Assembly: GCA_013396755.1 (NCBI GenBank)
Contig: VWZF01005690.1
Coordinates: 64,643 to 128,642 of the forward strand
DNA length: 64,000 bases
DNA from: Sclerurus mexicanus
Taxonomy: Eukaryota > Chordata > Aves > Passeriformes > Furnariidae
Direction of reading: 5' to 3'
In this document: piece by piece, positions 11,351 through 23,665 of the stretch
How positions within the stretch are numbered: position 1 is the first letter of the stretch
Layout of the letters: each line of letters starts with the position of its first letter
Program-made: the position numbers and the translations under genes
The notes under the pieces: model-generated
What the model saw: only the letters and a program-made list of their open reading frames with translations
Databases searched by the model: none
What the model was told of the DNA's origin: nothing

Positions 11351-14300
11351 CCCTCCCCGCTCCGCCCCAGAATGATGCTTTTCCCCACGTTTTGGGGTGG
11401 AAAGCAGCAGTCACTCGCTGCCCACCCGGAGAGGCCGGTTCCCAGTGATGCTGCCCAGATGTGGAGCAGCTGCTGGAGAGCAGAGAGGGGGGTTTTTGCC
11501 CTTGAGCTGGTCGTTTGCGCAGCACAGACCGTGGGCTGCTCGGTGCCAGGGAGCACCCTGGCTTTCCCTCTCCGATAACGGCGAGCAGCACACCCCGAAT
11601 TCACCCACGCACCAAGGACAGAGACAGTGTTTTCTCTCTGCACAGCTTCACCCTCAGCTCAGCCCTGACAAGGGAAAGCAAAAGCCCTCCACAGCTCTGC
11701 CAGCAGGATCATCACCCCAGCTGGCAGAGAGGCTTTAAGGCACACCTCGGAGGCAACACGCTCACGGGGATTGATCAAACCCCCAAGAACATCAGTCTGA
11801 TCTTTTCTGCTCCTGGAAAATCCTCACCAGCTGCCCAGCCTGGCACGGTCGGGGTGGCAGAGCCCACACCAGCACCCTTTCCTTCCAGCTCTCTGGAATG
11901 GGGATGGATTCCCCTTCACCAAACCAGCCAAAGATGGGGCCCAGCTCCCACAACAATCCCTTCCCAGCCGAACCCAGGAGGGAGGAGGAGGCTGATGCCT
12001 CTCCTGCTGTTGGTTTTTCCTTGCAGGGCTGTTTTCTCCACCCTTCCCTGCGATGCTGCACTAGAAATGCTCACAGGGACAAGCTGCAAGTGTCGTATCC
12101 CAATGTTCCCAGCGAGCTCATCGGGATCCCTGTTCCTGCAGAGAGACCCCAGCATGAGCCCTTCCCACCATCACTGAAGTCAGACACCACTTTGGAGCAG
12201 CCAAAACATGCTGGGATGCTGATCCCCCCCTCTGCCCCAGGGAAGGTCAGTCCTGAGCCACTGAGCAGTTCAATGGCTTGTGGGTGGCACAGCAGGAGCA
12301 TCCACCACCCGAGGAGAGCACTTCCCACTTCACCCTCAGTGGGAGACGTGGCAACGAGAAACTGGGAAAAGGGAAGTTATTCCTGCACACGAGACAAAGA
12401 AGATGCTGAAGTGCCCCGGCTCAGCAGTGGAAATTGCTGTTTCAAGGTAAAAATGGAAATGTTCACCTGCAACAAGGCTTGGAGAAGCGTTTGTCACGTG
12501 CTTGTGTGGGTCATGGGATGGGATTCCACCTCCCAAGGCATTTCTGCCCTGAGACCTCGGGAGAGGAGCTGCTCCTCACTTCCCCACCCTGGGTGATCCG
12601 TGGGGAAAAGCTGCTCTTCAAGAAGAAAACCAACCTGCAGACTTTTCTCCCAAGTTCCCACATTTACTCCCGGGATATGCTCTGGCCTCCAGGGACCTCC
12701 AGTCCCCTGAGAAGGGCAAAGAGGATCCAACTTTCCCTGGGGCCCATCTGGCAGTGGTGCCTCCACATTCCCTAACACAGCCCTGCTGCCGGCAGGGAAC
12801 CGCACAGATGGCACCTGGCTGGTGCCAGGGGCAGCCCGTGGCCAGGACACCCAGGGATAACAAGGGAAATGAGGCATTCTGGCAAGAAAGAAGGTGCCGG
12901 TTTTTGGCAGGGAAGGATGAGATCCCCGCGCCGAAGGGTGAGATGGATTCGCCGAGCGGGATCCACCCCGGGGATGTGGTCGAGACCTGGGAAAAGGTGC
13001 AGCGGCTCCTCCTCTGCCATCCAGGCCTGGCAAGTCTCCACACCTGCAGCAGCGTGTCCTTTGCCCCCAGGGGGACAATGTCCAGCTCGTCCCACGCTGG
13101 GAATGCAACTGTGGCAGAACAGGCATTTGGGAAGCACCAGCAGGGTTTGGACCCGTCTCGGGGGCGTTGGGAAGCAGTGGGTGCCCCTGAAGCACGGGGG
13201 CAGAGGACACTGCAAGCAATAAAGGGCAGCTATTCCCCATTTCTTACTTTAAAGCACCTGCTTCTGCCTCCCGGGTTTGCTCCGAACCCAAACAGCAGTT
13301 CCCCTCCCAGCCCTCGCTCACTCCTGCTGCTAAACCAGAGGAGAAACCGCGAGGAAAAACGTCCAGATCCGGCTGTTTCTTTGCAGGGAGAAGCAAGCCT
13401 TAGTGTTCGGCTGGTATTTATACTTCCCAGTGGGAGGGGAGGCATTACACACCACTTCCAGAGGGTATTTTCAGACAGCCACCTGCTCCTCACCATTGTG
13501 CACAAACACGATTGTTCTGCGCCGAAAAGCTCGGCAGACGAAGAGCCGAAATCTCTGCCGGGTCCTCCGGCACGGGGTGCTCAGGGGACACCCCAAACCA
13601 GCCACGTATGGCAACTCACAGCGCCGTGTCACCCCTGGAGGGGGTTGGAGGGGCCTGACTCAGCTCCCCGTTCCCAAAAAGGGCCACTTGTCTCCCTTGG
13701 GATCCCAGAGAAAGGTGGGATCCCAGATTAACCCGGGAGGAACGTGGCAGGGGCAGCGCTGTGGGGACACCAACACACAAACCCCCTGCCTTTGCAGCCT
13801 GGGGGGAGATGGCAGACGGGAATGAGCCTTGGGGGGGCTCCGAATGGAGGATCCCTCTGACAAGTGGGATCCCAAAAGCCTGGCCAAGAGACTCAACAAG
13901 TCCAGGCTCAGCTTTAGACTTCACCTCTGGGTTTGCAACAGCCAAAACCACGGACGGGAGGAGGGAGGACGGACCTGAGGATCCCAGTGGGAGCATAGTG
14001 AGGCTGCAGGTGGAGCACAGGAATATGGAATATGGTCACCACAACAGCTGGATTTCACCCTGGGGACACCTGCCCCAGCTGGCAGAAGGGGTTCCCCCAA
14101 ACCAGTGGGAGCACAAACCAAATCCCCCACATCCCGTCACCACAACCCCACCCGGCGGCATCACTGAAACAATGGGACTGCAAAGCTGGAGAAATCCCCA
14201 TTCCTTCAAGGGGAGGGAGGCTGGGAAACCCCTGCGTGCCCTGAGCCAGACTCCCTGGGAGGGAGGAGATGGACACCAAGCTCCCATCCCTCTGCCAGGA

Positions 14301-14492
14301 CGTGGTCTGCACTCAGATCCACCCACAGGGACAAGGAGGGGCGTGAAGAGCAGAAGAGCCACAGCGCTGGTTGCCACCATTCCCTTTGCCGGGAGCTGCT
14401 CTGCTGCCCCGCTCTTGGGGGCTCACCATCCCTGGGGGGTTTTCAGCACCTTTGCAACCAAACCCCACCTTCTTTGCTCTGTTAGGCCGAAG

Positions 14493-14765
14493 TCACAGAA
14501 TCACAGGATGGTTGGGGTCGGAGGGGACCTCTGGAGGTCACCCATTGCAGGGTCACCTGGAGCAGGTGACACAGGGATGCGTCCAGGTGGGTTGGGAATG
14601 TCTCCAGAGAGGGACACCCCACACCCTCCCCGGGCAGCTGTTCCAGGGCTCTGCCACTTCCATGGGAAGCAGCTCTTCCTCACATGGAAGTGTTGAGAGT
14701 CTTTGACTTCTCCTTCATTCCAGGTTATTTTGAACAAGCAGCAGAGGGAAATGCCATCTCCTCGG
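14493..14765 (-). mobile_element. CR1 LINE 3' fragment (antisense)
   Basis: Begins with TCACAGAATCACAGGATGG, the reverse complement of the CR1 tail. It continues through GAGGGGACCTCTGGAGGTCA, an ACACCCTCCCCGGGCAGCTG segment and AGCTCTTCCTCACATGGAAG. The order and orientation fit a CR1 copy inserted on the minus strand. Confidence 0.9.
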
Positions 14766-15728
14766 TTCCTCCAAAAGCAGCACATCGTGGTCACCCAGCC
14801 CCTGGATGAACCTGCAAGGGAAGCTGAGCTCTGGGAACCCACCAGCTGGGCCAGTTCCCGGTGCAGGGTGGATGCAGGCCCCTCTGAGAAGGAACAAGGC
14901 GTGGGGAAGCAGTCTCCGACCACGGGGAGAAGATCACGTGCTTCTCACAGATGTGGCACCGTGCAAACATGCCCTCACCTCCAGGAAAGCGAGGCTTTGT
15001 GCCTCAGCCTCCTCACCAGCACGGCACAGCTGCCGTGGTGGCCGAGGCTCCGAGGGACGGCTGGTGATTTTCCATGATTTCACTTGAGGTTCTGCCACGG
15101 GTACACCCCCCCCACCCCCGTGACACTTGTGATGAGGAGTTGTCTCATCTGGGAGCCTGTTGGCCTGGAGCTGGGGCCTCCCCCTCGCTGCCAAAGCAGC
15201 CCCTGCCCTGCTTTAGTCACACACCGGGAGCGCTTGCTGGTGCTAATTTATTCAGCGATGAGGGAAGAGTCACCAGCTCGGAGAAGGGATGAGCAAATCT
15301 GTGCCACGGGTGCACCCGAGCCCTGTGACGGGGCGTAGAGGTGCCTCCTCACCCACCCCGTGCCCTGGGACCCACACCCAGCCCAGGGGACACGGGAGGC
15401 TGCTGCTTGTGGAGAAACCCCGTGCAGACGCACCACGTGCATCTCCTGGCACGGCAGTCGCTCACCCTGAGCAGCTTCCAGGCCTCCCAGCGCCAGGGTT
15501 TCCACCAGGGCATCTCCTCCACAGCCCGGGCACAGCCCCCCGTGCCACGAGCCCCTGCGGTAACAACCACCCCCACGCACCTGCTGCACATCTGCCCCTT
15601 CCCCAGGATAGAATCTGGCTGCCAACCCCACGAACGGGGAAAAGGAAAGGGGTTCGGGGAGTTCCCCGTGGTCCAGAGTGAAATCCTGCTCCCTGCCCCC
15701 CTCAGGCAGCTCATCAGCATTTTGCCAC

Positions 15729-15855
15729 CACAGAACCCCACACTGGTTTGGGTTGGAGCGACCTCAAAGCTCATCTCATTCCACCCCCTGCCATGGGCAG
15801 GGACACCTTCCACCAGTCCAGGTTGCTCCAAACCCTGGCCAACCATCCTTTAGCA
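15729..15855 (-). mobile_element. CR1 LINE short fragment (antisense)
   Basis: Contains TGGTTTGGGTTGGAGCGACC, AGCTCATCTCATTCCACCCC, CTGCCATGGGCAGGGACACC and AGGTTGCTCCAAACCCTGG. These are consecutive CR1 3' blocks on the minus strand. Close in sequence to the CR1 copies at 18.6 and 28.7 kb. Confidence 0.88.
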
Positions 15856-18555
15856 GACTCTCAATTATGAGTGTGATGAGGAAGAGCCCAGCAAGGTAAT
15901 CTGGAGTCAGACAAGAGGCAGACCGGCCTTTCAGGGTGAAATTTGGGAAGCATGGGGGTATTTGGAGCCATGGAAATGCCCAGTGCTGCCGGCTCCAGGT
16001 GGGACCGTGGCAGGCTCAGGAACACATCCCTGCATCACGCCCAGGGGGGTTCACAGCCAACACCACCCGAAAGGGAACAACAACGGTCCTGGAGCACAAC
16101 CCACACCAAGGGGAGGCCTCCAGAGCTCAGCAATTCACCATCAGCACACAAGATCTGCACCCCAACCCTCCTCGAGCTCCCCATCCCACCCGCAGGCAAC
16201 CCAGGGCTCCCCAGATCCATCAGGACGTCGCTTTCCTCCAGTCTCCCAAAACACTGGAACTTTTAGTCCTTCCTGTTCAAGAAGAGTGGTGACATTGTGG
16301 CTTGGACATTGGATGACCCCAAGCAGAGGCAGCCTGGACAGTTTTGGAAACTCCAGACCCTTCTGTTCTCCTCTCCCCATGCAAAGGAACCTCAGCGAGT
16401 CCCTTAATCCCTTTGCTGCCGGTGCAGCTAATTCCTGCAGAGCTCCCACCGTGGTGGGCAGTGGGACACCAGGGAGATCCTCTGCTCCAAGGGTCACATC
16501 CAGAACCAGCACAGCTCTGCAACATCCACAGGAGAAACCCCCAGGGCACAGCCCAAGCATCTCCACCCCCACTGGGATACCTGGGTGGGATGGGATCTCA
16601 GGGCTGTGGTCACTCAGCTCCAGGTAGGACCAGGTCAAAACCTGCTCTTCCTCATGCCAGGGACAACCAGGACCTGCCCTGGCCAAATCAGGGTCCCTTG
16701 GCACCTTGACATGGTTTGGAAGAGGGCGACAAAGCCGGCAGAGGAGCACAGAAGGCAGGGCTGCTCCCAGTAAGGAGCAGAGGTGGGGACACCCCCAGTC
16801 CAGGCTGGAATTTCCCTGCTGCTGTTCCCACAGTGCCACTGTCACCTCCTGGCACCTCGGCCCTGCCATCCACGACAAGTGACAGGGCACGGGTGGCAGC
16901 AGCGGCCGTGTGGGGACATCTGAGGACAGTGACATTAAAGGGTGGCTGGGGGCAAGGCACACACACTGCAGCTCTGCTCTGTGGAACCCAAGGGGGGCAA
17001 GTTCACCCTCCACTGCAAACAGCCCCTGCAAACAGCCCCTGGGCACACCCAGCTCCCAGTCCCAGTCCCTGTGGCTGGGAAGTGCTGGACAAGCTGGACA
17101 GAGCTGCAGGAAGAGCTGCAGGAAGGATTTATCCTGCATTTTGAGCCTCGTTTCTTGACACAAAGACTTTGAGGGAGGCTCTGCCCCTGCAGAGCCCCAA
17201 ACACCAGCACAGAGAACGTGCCCAGCCTGCGGTGCCAGCGATGTGGAGGGTCCTGAAGATGCTGTGCTTTGAGAACGGAGCTGAGAAGGAAAACCCAGGT
17301 TTAGGAGAGTGATGGAATTAGCTCAGCCCTTATCAGGCATCAGAGAAGCCACAGAAAGCACCTCAAAAATAGCCTGCCATGGATAAAGCTCCATCTGGAG
17401 CTCACTCCTCTCAGATACGGGTCACAAGGAAGACAGAAAGGTTCCCTCCAGGTCCCTCCAGAGATCCCAAGTACTGGAGAAGCTCAGGAAGAACAAAACA
17501 AGCTTTTTGTGACTGCCAGGAGCTGTGTCAGACCCAGCAGGGAGCTCTGGGGGCTTCACCCAGCCCCAGCTGCCCCTCCTCTCCCTCTCTGCATTACCTG
17601 GCACATCCCCATCCCAGGTAGTGATGCCCATGCTTTAGCAGGCAGAAAGGTCACCTCCAGCAGCCTGGGCAGGCAGGGCAGGACTGGATGGCCTGGAGGG
17701 CACAGCAGCCTTGGGCACCTGCCAGTTCCTCTCCCAGAGTGGTCCCAGCGTGCCTGAGCCACCAGGGTGGGGGTCCCATCCCAGCTGGGAGCCTGGTGTG
17801 CCAGTGGGGAGGGATGGGGGTATCTCAGGGCAGTGTCCCCTCGAGGTGTCCCCGAAGAGGCCACTGAATGTGCTGGCACTGCGGGGCATCCAGGGATAAG
17901 TGACCAAGCTCCAGCCCGTGATGTCACCATGCCCGTCCGGTGATCCTGGCACCCATCCATGCATGTCTTCATCATTCCTCTGCCCCAACACCCGATCCAG
18001 GGATGCTCAGCACCACCCTGGGTAAAGAGAGATGGACCAGATGACACAGAGAGCCCCAGCATTGCTCCCCTGGGTTGGGGGATTTGAAAAAACAGAGTTT
18101 CAACTGAGGGAATTAACACTGAACTGCTCCAAACAGCGTGGGTGGTTTGCAGAGGGGTGGCAGCTCCTCCGTGTCAGCAGAGCTCTGCTCTGAGCGTGGA
18201 TCATCACAAAAACCAGCACTGGGCATTAGTTCAGCTCAATTTCCAGCTCATTCCCTCTTCAAATGTCAGCTCTGTGGAGCCCAGCGCTGCAGTGAGCCGG
18301 GCACAGCCCCTGCCTGGCACCAAGAGCTCCTGCCCTTGTCCCCACTGTGCTTCCCACAAGGTCCCACAGCCATGCCCAGCTCACCCAAAAGGGTGGCCCC
18401 AACGATGCCCTCATCCAGCATGGTCCACGTTCGCACCCATCACCCCCAAAGGGCATCCAAAAAGCACCCACCTCATTATGCCCCTCAGCACAAAGCCTCT
18501 TGACCCAGCACTCTGCCACTTCCCCAGCACTTTGGGGAGCTCCTGCACACTCTGA

Positions 18556-18722
18556 GTTCACAGAATCCCAGGATGGCTTGGCTTGGAAGGGACCTTAAAG
18601 CCCATCTCGTTCTACCTCCTGCTGCATTCTGCTAGCCCAGGTTGCTCCAAGCCCTGTCCAACCTGGCCTTGGACACTTCCAGGGATGGGGCAGCCACAGC
18701 TTCTCTGGGCAAGCTGCGCTGC
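18556..18722 (-). mobile_element. CR1 LINE fragment (antisense)
   Basis: Begins CACAGAATCCCAGGATGGCT, followed by TTGGAAGGGACCTTAAAGCC, CAGGTTGCTCCAAGCCCTGT and CTTGGACACTTCCAGGGATG. This is the usual antisense CR1 3' region. Confidence 0.9.
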
Positions 18723-20569
18723 AGCAAGTGGCCCCATGGCCAAGCAGTGGGACAATCCCACAAGCCACCCCAGGAAGAGGTGAGACCAGAATTTGGCTGC
18801 TGCACGTCACCAGGAGAGGAGGGACACACATTTGCAGCTCAGCAGGCTTTTAAAGAAATTAAATGTGGGTAAATACAACAGTGCACGACTGGCTGGAGGA
18901 GACACAGGTGTGGTGGTTCCCATCCTGGTCCCACTCTTTGAGCGCTGCTCCTGTGGCCACTCAAAAATGTGGTGACCAGGACTCCTTAAAATCCCTGGAG
19001 GGGGGATGGAGGGAAGGGGATGACCCAATGTGCTGGAAAACATCTGCTGCCTGAGCTGCCCCTGTCGTGCACTGTCTATTAAAAGCCAACAGCACGTTAA
19101 AGCTCAGGAGGGAAAAGGACACACACGGGGTTGGGAGCCCCTGTCCACACACAACTCCAGCACAGCAGCTGAGCCAACACCTGCCAGAGGGTTTGGTGAC
19201 CATTTCTGCAAGACAGCTTTACGACAAAATTCTGGACCCTGGGCATCCTCCAGTCCTGCAAATGTGGGGCCAAGCAGAAGCCAGCAGTGGCTGAGGGACA
19301 GCTCAGCCCAGCCCCCCGTCAGCAGTGCCAGGTTGTGCTGCCGCGGCCCCTCCAGGGCAATGCAGGGAGAAAAACCAACATGTGTCAGGGCTTGGTGGGA
19401 TGCTCACCCGAGCAGAAGTGGCTCCCTGCCCAGCCCCCTGTGCTGTGCCCTCCTCCTGCCTTCCCAAGTTCAGACGCTGCCTGCGGGGACCAGCCCCCCT
19501 GAGGTGACCTTTACCTGTCGTGTGGATCCCAGGACACGGGCTGAGTGATGCTCAGGATGTGAACACCTGATAGACAGAGCTCCCTGACCTTGTCTCCTTC
19601 GCTAAATGCACCAACCAATCTTAACCAGCTCTGGAAGGGGCCTGGTTTGGACAGACACCAGCCCTTCCCTGCCATAACACAGTGATGCCAGGCCAGCTCA
19701 TCTAAGCAGGGACTGCTGCCGGGTGTCCCCTCCCACCACCCCCGTGAGGACCTTCAGCCTAAGCAGACGGAGCAGCAGCACCTCCCTGATGCAGAACCCA
19801 CTCAGTGCAGGTGCTCAGAAGGACTGAACCTCCCCTGGATCCAACGCACTGAAACTGGAGGGGGGATTTTTGTGCCTTGCCCTTTGCAGAGGGTTTGGTC
19901 CTGCTGAAGAACGTGGTGGCCTCTGGGCTTGATGAGCCTCAAGCACACATTAACACGCACCCTGCAGACCTGCCATGGTCACGGCACAGCGTGAAGTGCT
20001 GTGCAAAGACCCTTTCTCCCCTCCAACATCACAACCATCACCTTTCAGCTCCTCAGAGCTGCCAGCCCAGGGGTAACTCCAGGGCTGGGCTCACATCCAG
20101 CTCCCTCTCCAGACGTGGAGTGAACCTGAACAAGGCTCTCCCTACACCCAAAGCCACCTTCCTCCCAGCACCGAGTCCCTGTGGTGGCACCTTTGGATGT
20201 CCGAATCTTGCCATGCATGGAGCAGTCATGGATAAGAGCCCACCTTGTTCCTAGCTCTCAAAGGATTTCCAAAGAGCATCAGCCAAGACTGAAGGCTGAA
20301 ATAAGATAAGGACAGTCTTCCAGAGATAAGGTGGAATGGAGCTCCCGAGGCCCAAGAACCAAACTCCCTCCCAAGCTGGGTCTCACCATCTCCTCTGCCC
20401 TTTGCAATACGTGTGGCTCTTCTGCAGCTGCCTGGTCTGAGGAACATGGGACAGGACAAGGGTTTCTGGGTCAGTCCTGCCCTCGTGAGGGGGAACAGAT
20501 GGGTTTTCTGGTGGGACTGACGTTCTGAAAAGCAATTACACATGAAGACATCCCCAAAAGACTATGCTG

Positions 20570-20710
20570 TGCTCTGGCCCAGAGCCCAAGTCATCCTGGG
20601 TTTGGATTTTAATTAGCCCCGTTTTGGTATCTGCTCTCTCTTCCCTCCAGATAATGATTTAATTATTACAGACATGTCTTCAAATTAGCAGCTTCCTCAG
20701 CGGATTGTTC
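20570..20710. promoter_or_regulatory. AT-rich homeodomain-motif patch, candidate conserved element
   Basis: Within GC-rich surroundings, this patch carries several homeodomain-type cores: TTAATTAGC near 20611, ATTTAATTATTA near 20657 and AAATTAGCAG near 20682. No repeat family is recognised. It is reported only as a candidate noncoding element; cross-species conservation cannot be judged here. Confidence 0.2.
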
Positions 20711-21599
20711 AGCTGGGATCTCCTCATTTACAGAGCCCAACTCACCACCACCACAAGAGAGGCTGGAGAGAACAAAGGAAAACCAAAACCCTGCCTGGAA
20801 AGCCACCCACACAAGCAGGGGCACCTGCCAAGCCCTTCTCCTACCTGGGGAGGATCAGCATCATGCCTGACCATGGTGGCATCAAGGCTGGCCTTGTCTT
20901 CCCACCACGAAGCCTTTGTACCCAGCAGAGCATGAGCAGGGGGAGAGGCCCAGCAAAGGGAAAGGGATGCAGGATGAGCTGGGACATGGAGCCACCTCTG
21001 TGTATCCCCTGCAGTGGGATCCCATGTTTGGGGATCCCCCTGGGCAAGGGAGTCTGCTCGCTGCTGGACCACAAGTGTCCTTGCTCCCTGTGGGTCACCC
21101 AGCAAGGAAGGACCACAGGGCAAGTGGGACAGGCTCCCTGTGCTGAGCCAAATCTCCATCAGCACGGGGCAGGGGCCACGCTGAGGCTCAGAAAAGCTCC
21201 TGGTGATGAAGACAGAGGAGAGAACGGCACAACAGGCTGCCCAAAACAAACACCAGAGGTAAATGCAAAGGGGAGGACACGGCCCAGCGAGGGGGAACCC
21301 ATCACAGTGCAGCTCCACACCACGACTCGGTGCCAACAGCAGGGACTGAGCCCCAGAAGGGCCAAGGCCCGGCTGAACTGCCAGGCAGCCGGGTGGGTTC
21401 CTCGCTGCCACCCCCGGGCACAGCACCCACGCACCGCGGGAATGCGGCAAACCCTCCTCCCCAGCCTGGCACGATCCTGCCCTCGGGCTGGGCTGCGCCA
21501 GGAGGGCACACGCTCCCGAGGTGCCCCATCCCTGGCTCCAAAGGGAAAGGAGCTCCGTGGACACCGCGAGAAGTCCTTTGGTCCTTTTGCACCGATGCA

Positions 21600-21900
21600 C
21601 TGGAACCAGCACCTCCAGTCCCAGGGAGCCCGAGCCCTGGCTCAGCGGCAGCGCCACAAACCCCCCGTCACCGCCCGGGCAGCGGATCCGCAGCAGCCAC
21701 GGGAAAAGCTCGGCCGCCTCTCCCTGCTGTAGCAGCGGAAAATCTCCTCCGGCTCCGCTGTCACTGCAGTTCACACTCCAGCAGAGCAGCTCAGAGCAGC
21801 TGCAGCTCCTGCTGCTGCAGGAAGAGCCCTCGAGCGCAGCCAGGCGCGAGTCTGTGGCCGGAGACGCAGCCCAGGCCTCCCAAATCCCAGCTTAACTCCC
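21600..21900. promoter_or_regulatory. CpG-rich cluster, candidate promoter/noncoding exon
   Basis: This patch has many CpGs (GTCACCGCCCGGGCAGCGGA; CTCGGCCGCCTCTCCC; CCGGAGACGCAG) in otherwise CpG-poor DNA. It has GCTGCTG/CAGCAG-rich stretches but no coherent protein. It lies about 15 kb upstream of the duplicated PPFIA4 leader on the minus strand. A PPFIA4 upstream first exon is one possibility, not shown by splice sites I can confirm. Confidence 0.3.
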
Positions 21901-23559
21901 CTGCTCCGGAGCCCTTCCTGAACTCGAGGAAAGCTAAACCAGCCAGGTGACGTGGCCTGTTATCCCAGCTCAAGGGCTGGGAGACGCGACCCTGTTCCCG
22001 CCGTGTTCCCGGTGGGATGCACAGCCCTGTTCTCTGGGTGCTGAGAGCACCAGCCCACCCCAGGCCACGATGAATGAAGCTGTTTGGTTTAATTTCCTTA
22101 AGAAACCAGGCTAAAGGAGATGGGAGTGGAAGCGACACATGAAAGAAAGGGAGAAGGATTTTCATTAACCCGATCAAACCTCCTGGAATATGATAAGAGG
22201 CAATAACAGACACCTCCCCTCTGGCCAAGGACAAAGAAAGCCTTCCTAGTTATGAAGAAGAGCAGGAAAATTGGAGTTGAAGAAAGGAAATGATTCAAAA
22301 ATGGCTGAAATGTCAGATGTTATTAAAAAGCCTTCACCTGGAGAGAAATAATGACTGCTGAGAACAGGGAGGCCGAACAGACTCGAACAAGCAGCACGGG
22401 GAGCAGGCACCTGAGAACTCTGCCCCAAGGCCACCCTGGTGACTGCAGGGGTGGGCTGGCTTCTGGAGGTGTGCCTGGGGTAAACTGGGGGCGCTGGCAG
22501 GGAGGGTGACAGCGCTGCGGGTGACAGCAGCCCCAGGACAGCCTCAGAGCAGAGTCCCCTGAGAGATGCAGTGAAATCCCTCTGCATTTTGCAGCATCCC
22601 AACAGAGGCGTCCCCCTGCTCTCCTGCCACCCCCGGGCCACGCTGCCACCGTGCCACGCCGCCTGTAGAGGACAGGAGCGTGGATGCCACCTGGCTTCTC
22701 CTCAGGGCACCGGCAGCACAGCCAGAAACATGAGTGGAAAGGCAACTCGAGCAGTGGCATCACCCTGTGAGGGGACACCCGCATCCCTGAGCCCCAGGGA
22801 CCAACCCCAGCCTGGGAGGAGCTGAGCTGGAGCATCCCCAGCCCACGCTGGTCCCATCACTGGGGGATGGCAGAGCGGGGGCAGCTCCATCCCAGCCAGG
22901 GCCGGGCTCAGGTCACGCTGCTCTTGCTCTCCCAGCGCTGGCACAGCCCCCTTCGTGCCCTGCCCTGCCCTGCCATCCCTCTCCCTGGCACCTCCCGAGT
23001 CCTGCAGGCAGGAGCAGATTCCCTGCACAGCCCTCCCCTCTTGGCAGGTCTCCACTGCCTTCCCAACCATCCCTGAGCTGTGTTGGCAGACAAAGCCCCT
23101 TGGACCCCACGGGCACATCCCCTGCTCCCCCTGGCTCCCCGTGGGTGAGGACATGCCCTGCCCTGCCCCTCACAATAGTCACTTTTTGGGGAAGAATCAG
23201 CAGGAGCCAAACCTCACATGTCTCCTGCCGGAGCAAGGTCAAGGGTGGCACCAAGGTTGGACTCTATCCAACCCAGACCATCATCCTCAGAGAAGGATAC
23301 AGAGACAATAAAACCACCATCACTTCAGCATCCTCCTCCCACCAGTCTGGACCAGTGCTGCCTCTCCAGCCTGACTGGTGTCACCAGCACCTGCCCTGGG
23401 CCTGGGAGTCCTCACAGGTTTACAAGAGTTTTGGGTCCCACCAAGCGCACTCCGCAGCTGCCTCAGAGTAGATCAGCCTCAATCCAAGCCAGTGGGCAGG
23501 GAGAGGGGCAAAAGGAGGTCCCAGCTGCCCCGGAGACTGGTTAAACTGGGTGCTCACAA

Positions 23560-23665
23560 GCACCTCCTGATGAGGGTTTAGTGGTTGGTATTAGGTCAAA
23601 GCTGGACTTGACGATCCTGCAGGTCTTTTCTAATCTTGATGATTCTATGAGTCTTTGAGTCTGTG
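23560..23665 (+). mobile_element. CR1 LINE 3' tail
   Basis: A short sense CR1 end: CTGGACTTGACGATCCTGCA, then GGTCTTTTCTAATCTTGATG and ATTCTATGAGTC. Only about 100 bases remain. Confidence 0.8.

Noticed and set aside
20728..21774. 348-residue minus-strand and 289-residue plus-strand frames
   Set aside because: Overlapping frames in stop-poor GC-rich DNA with no recognisable domain, codon pattern or splice structure.
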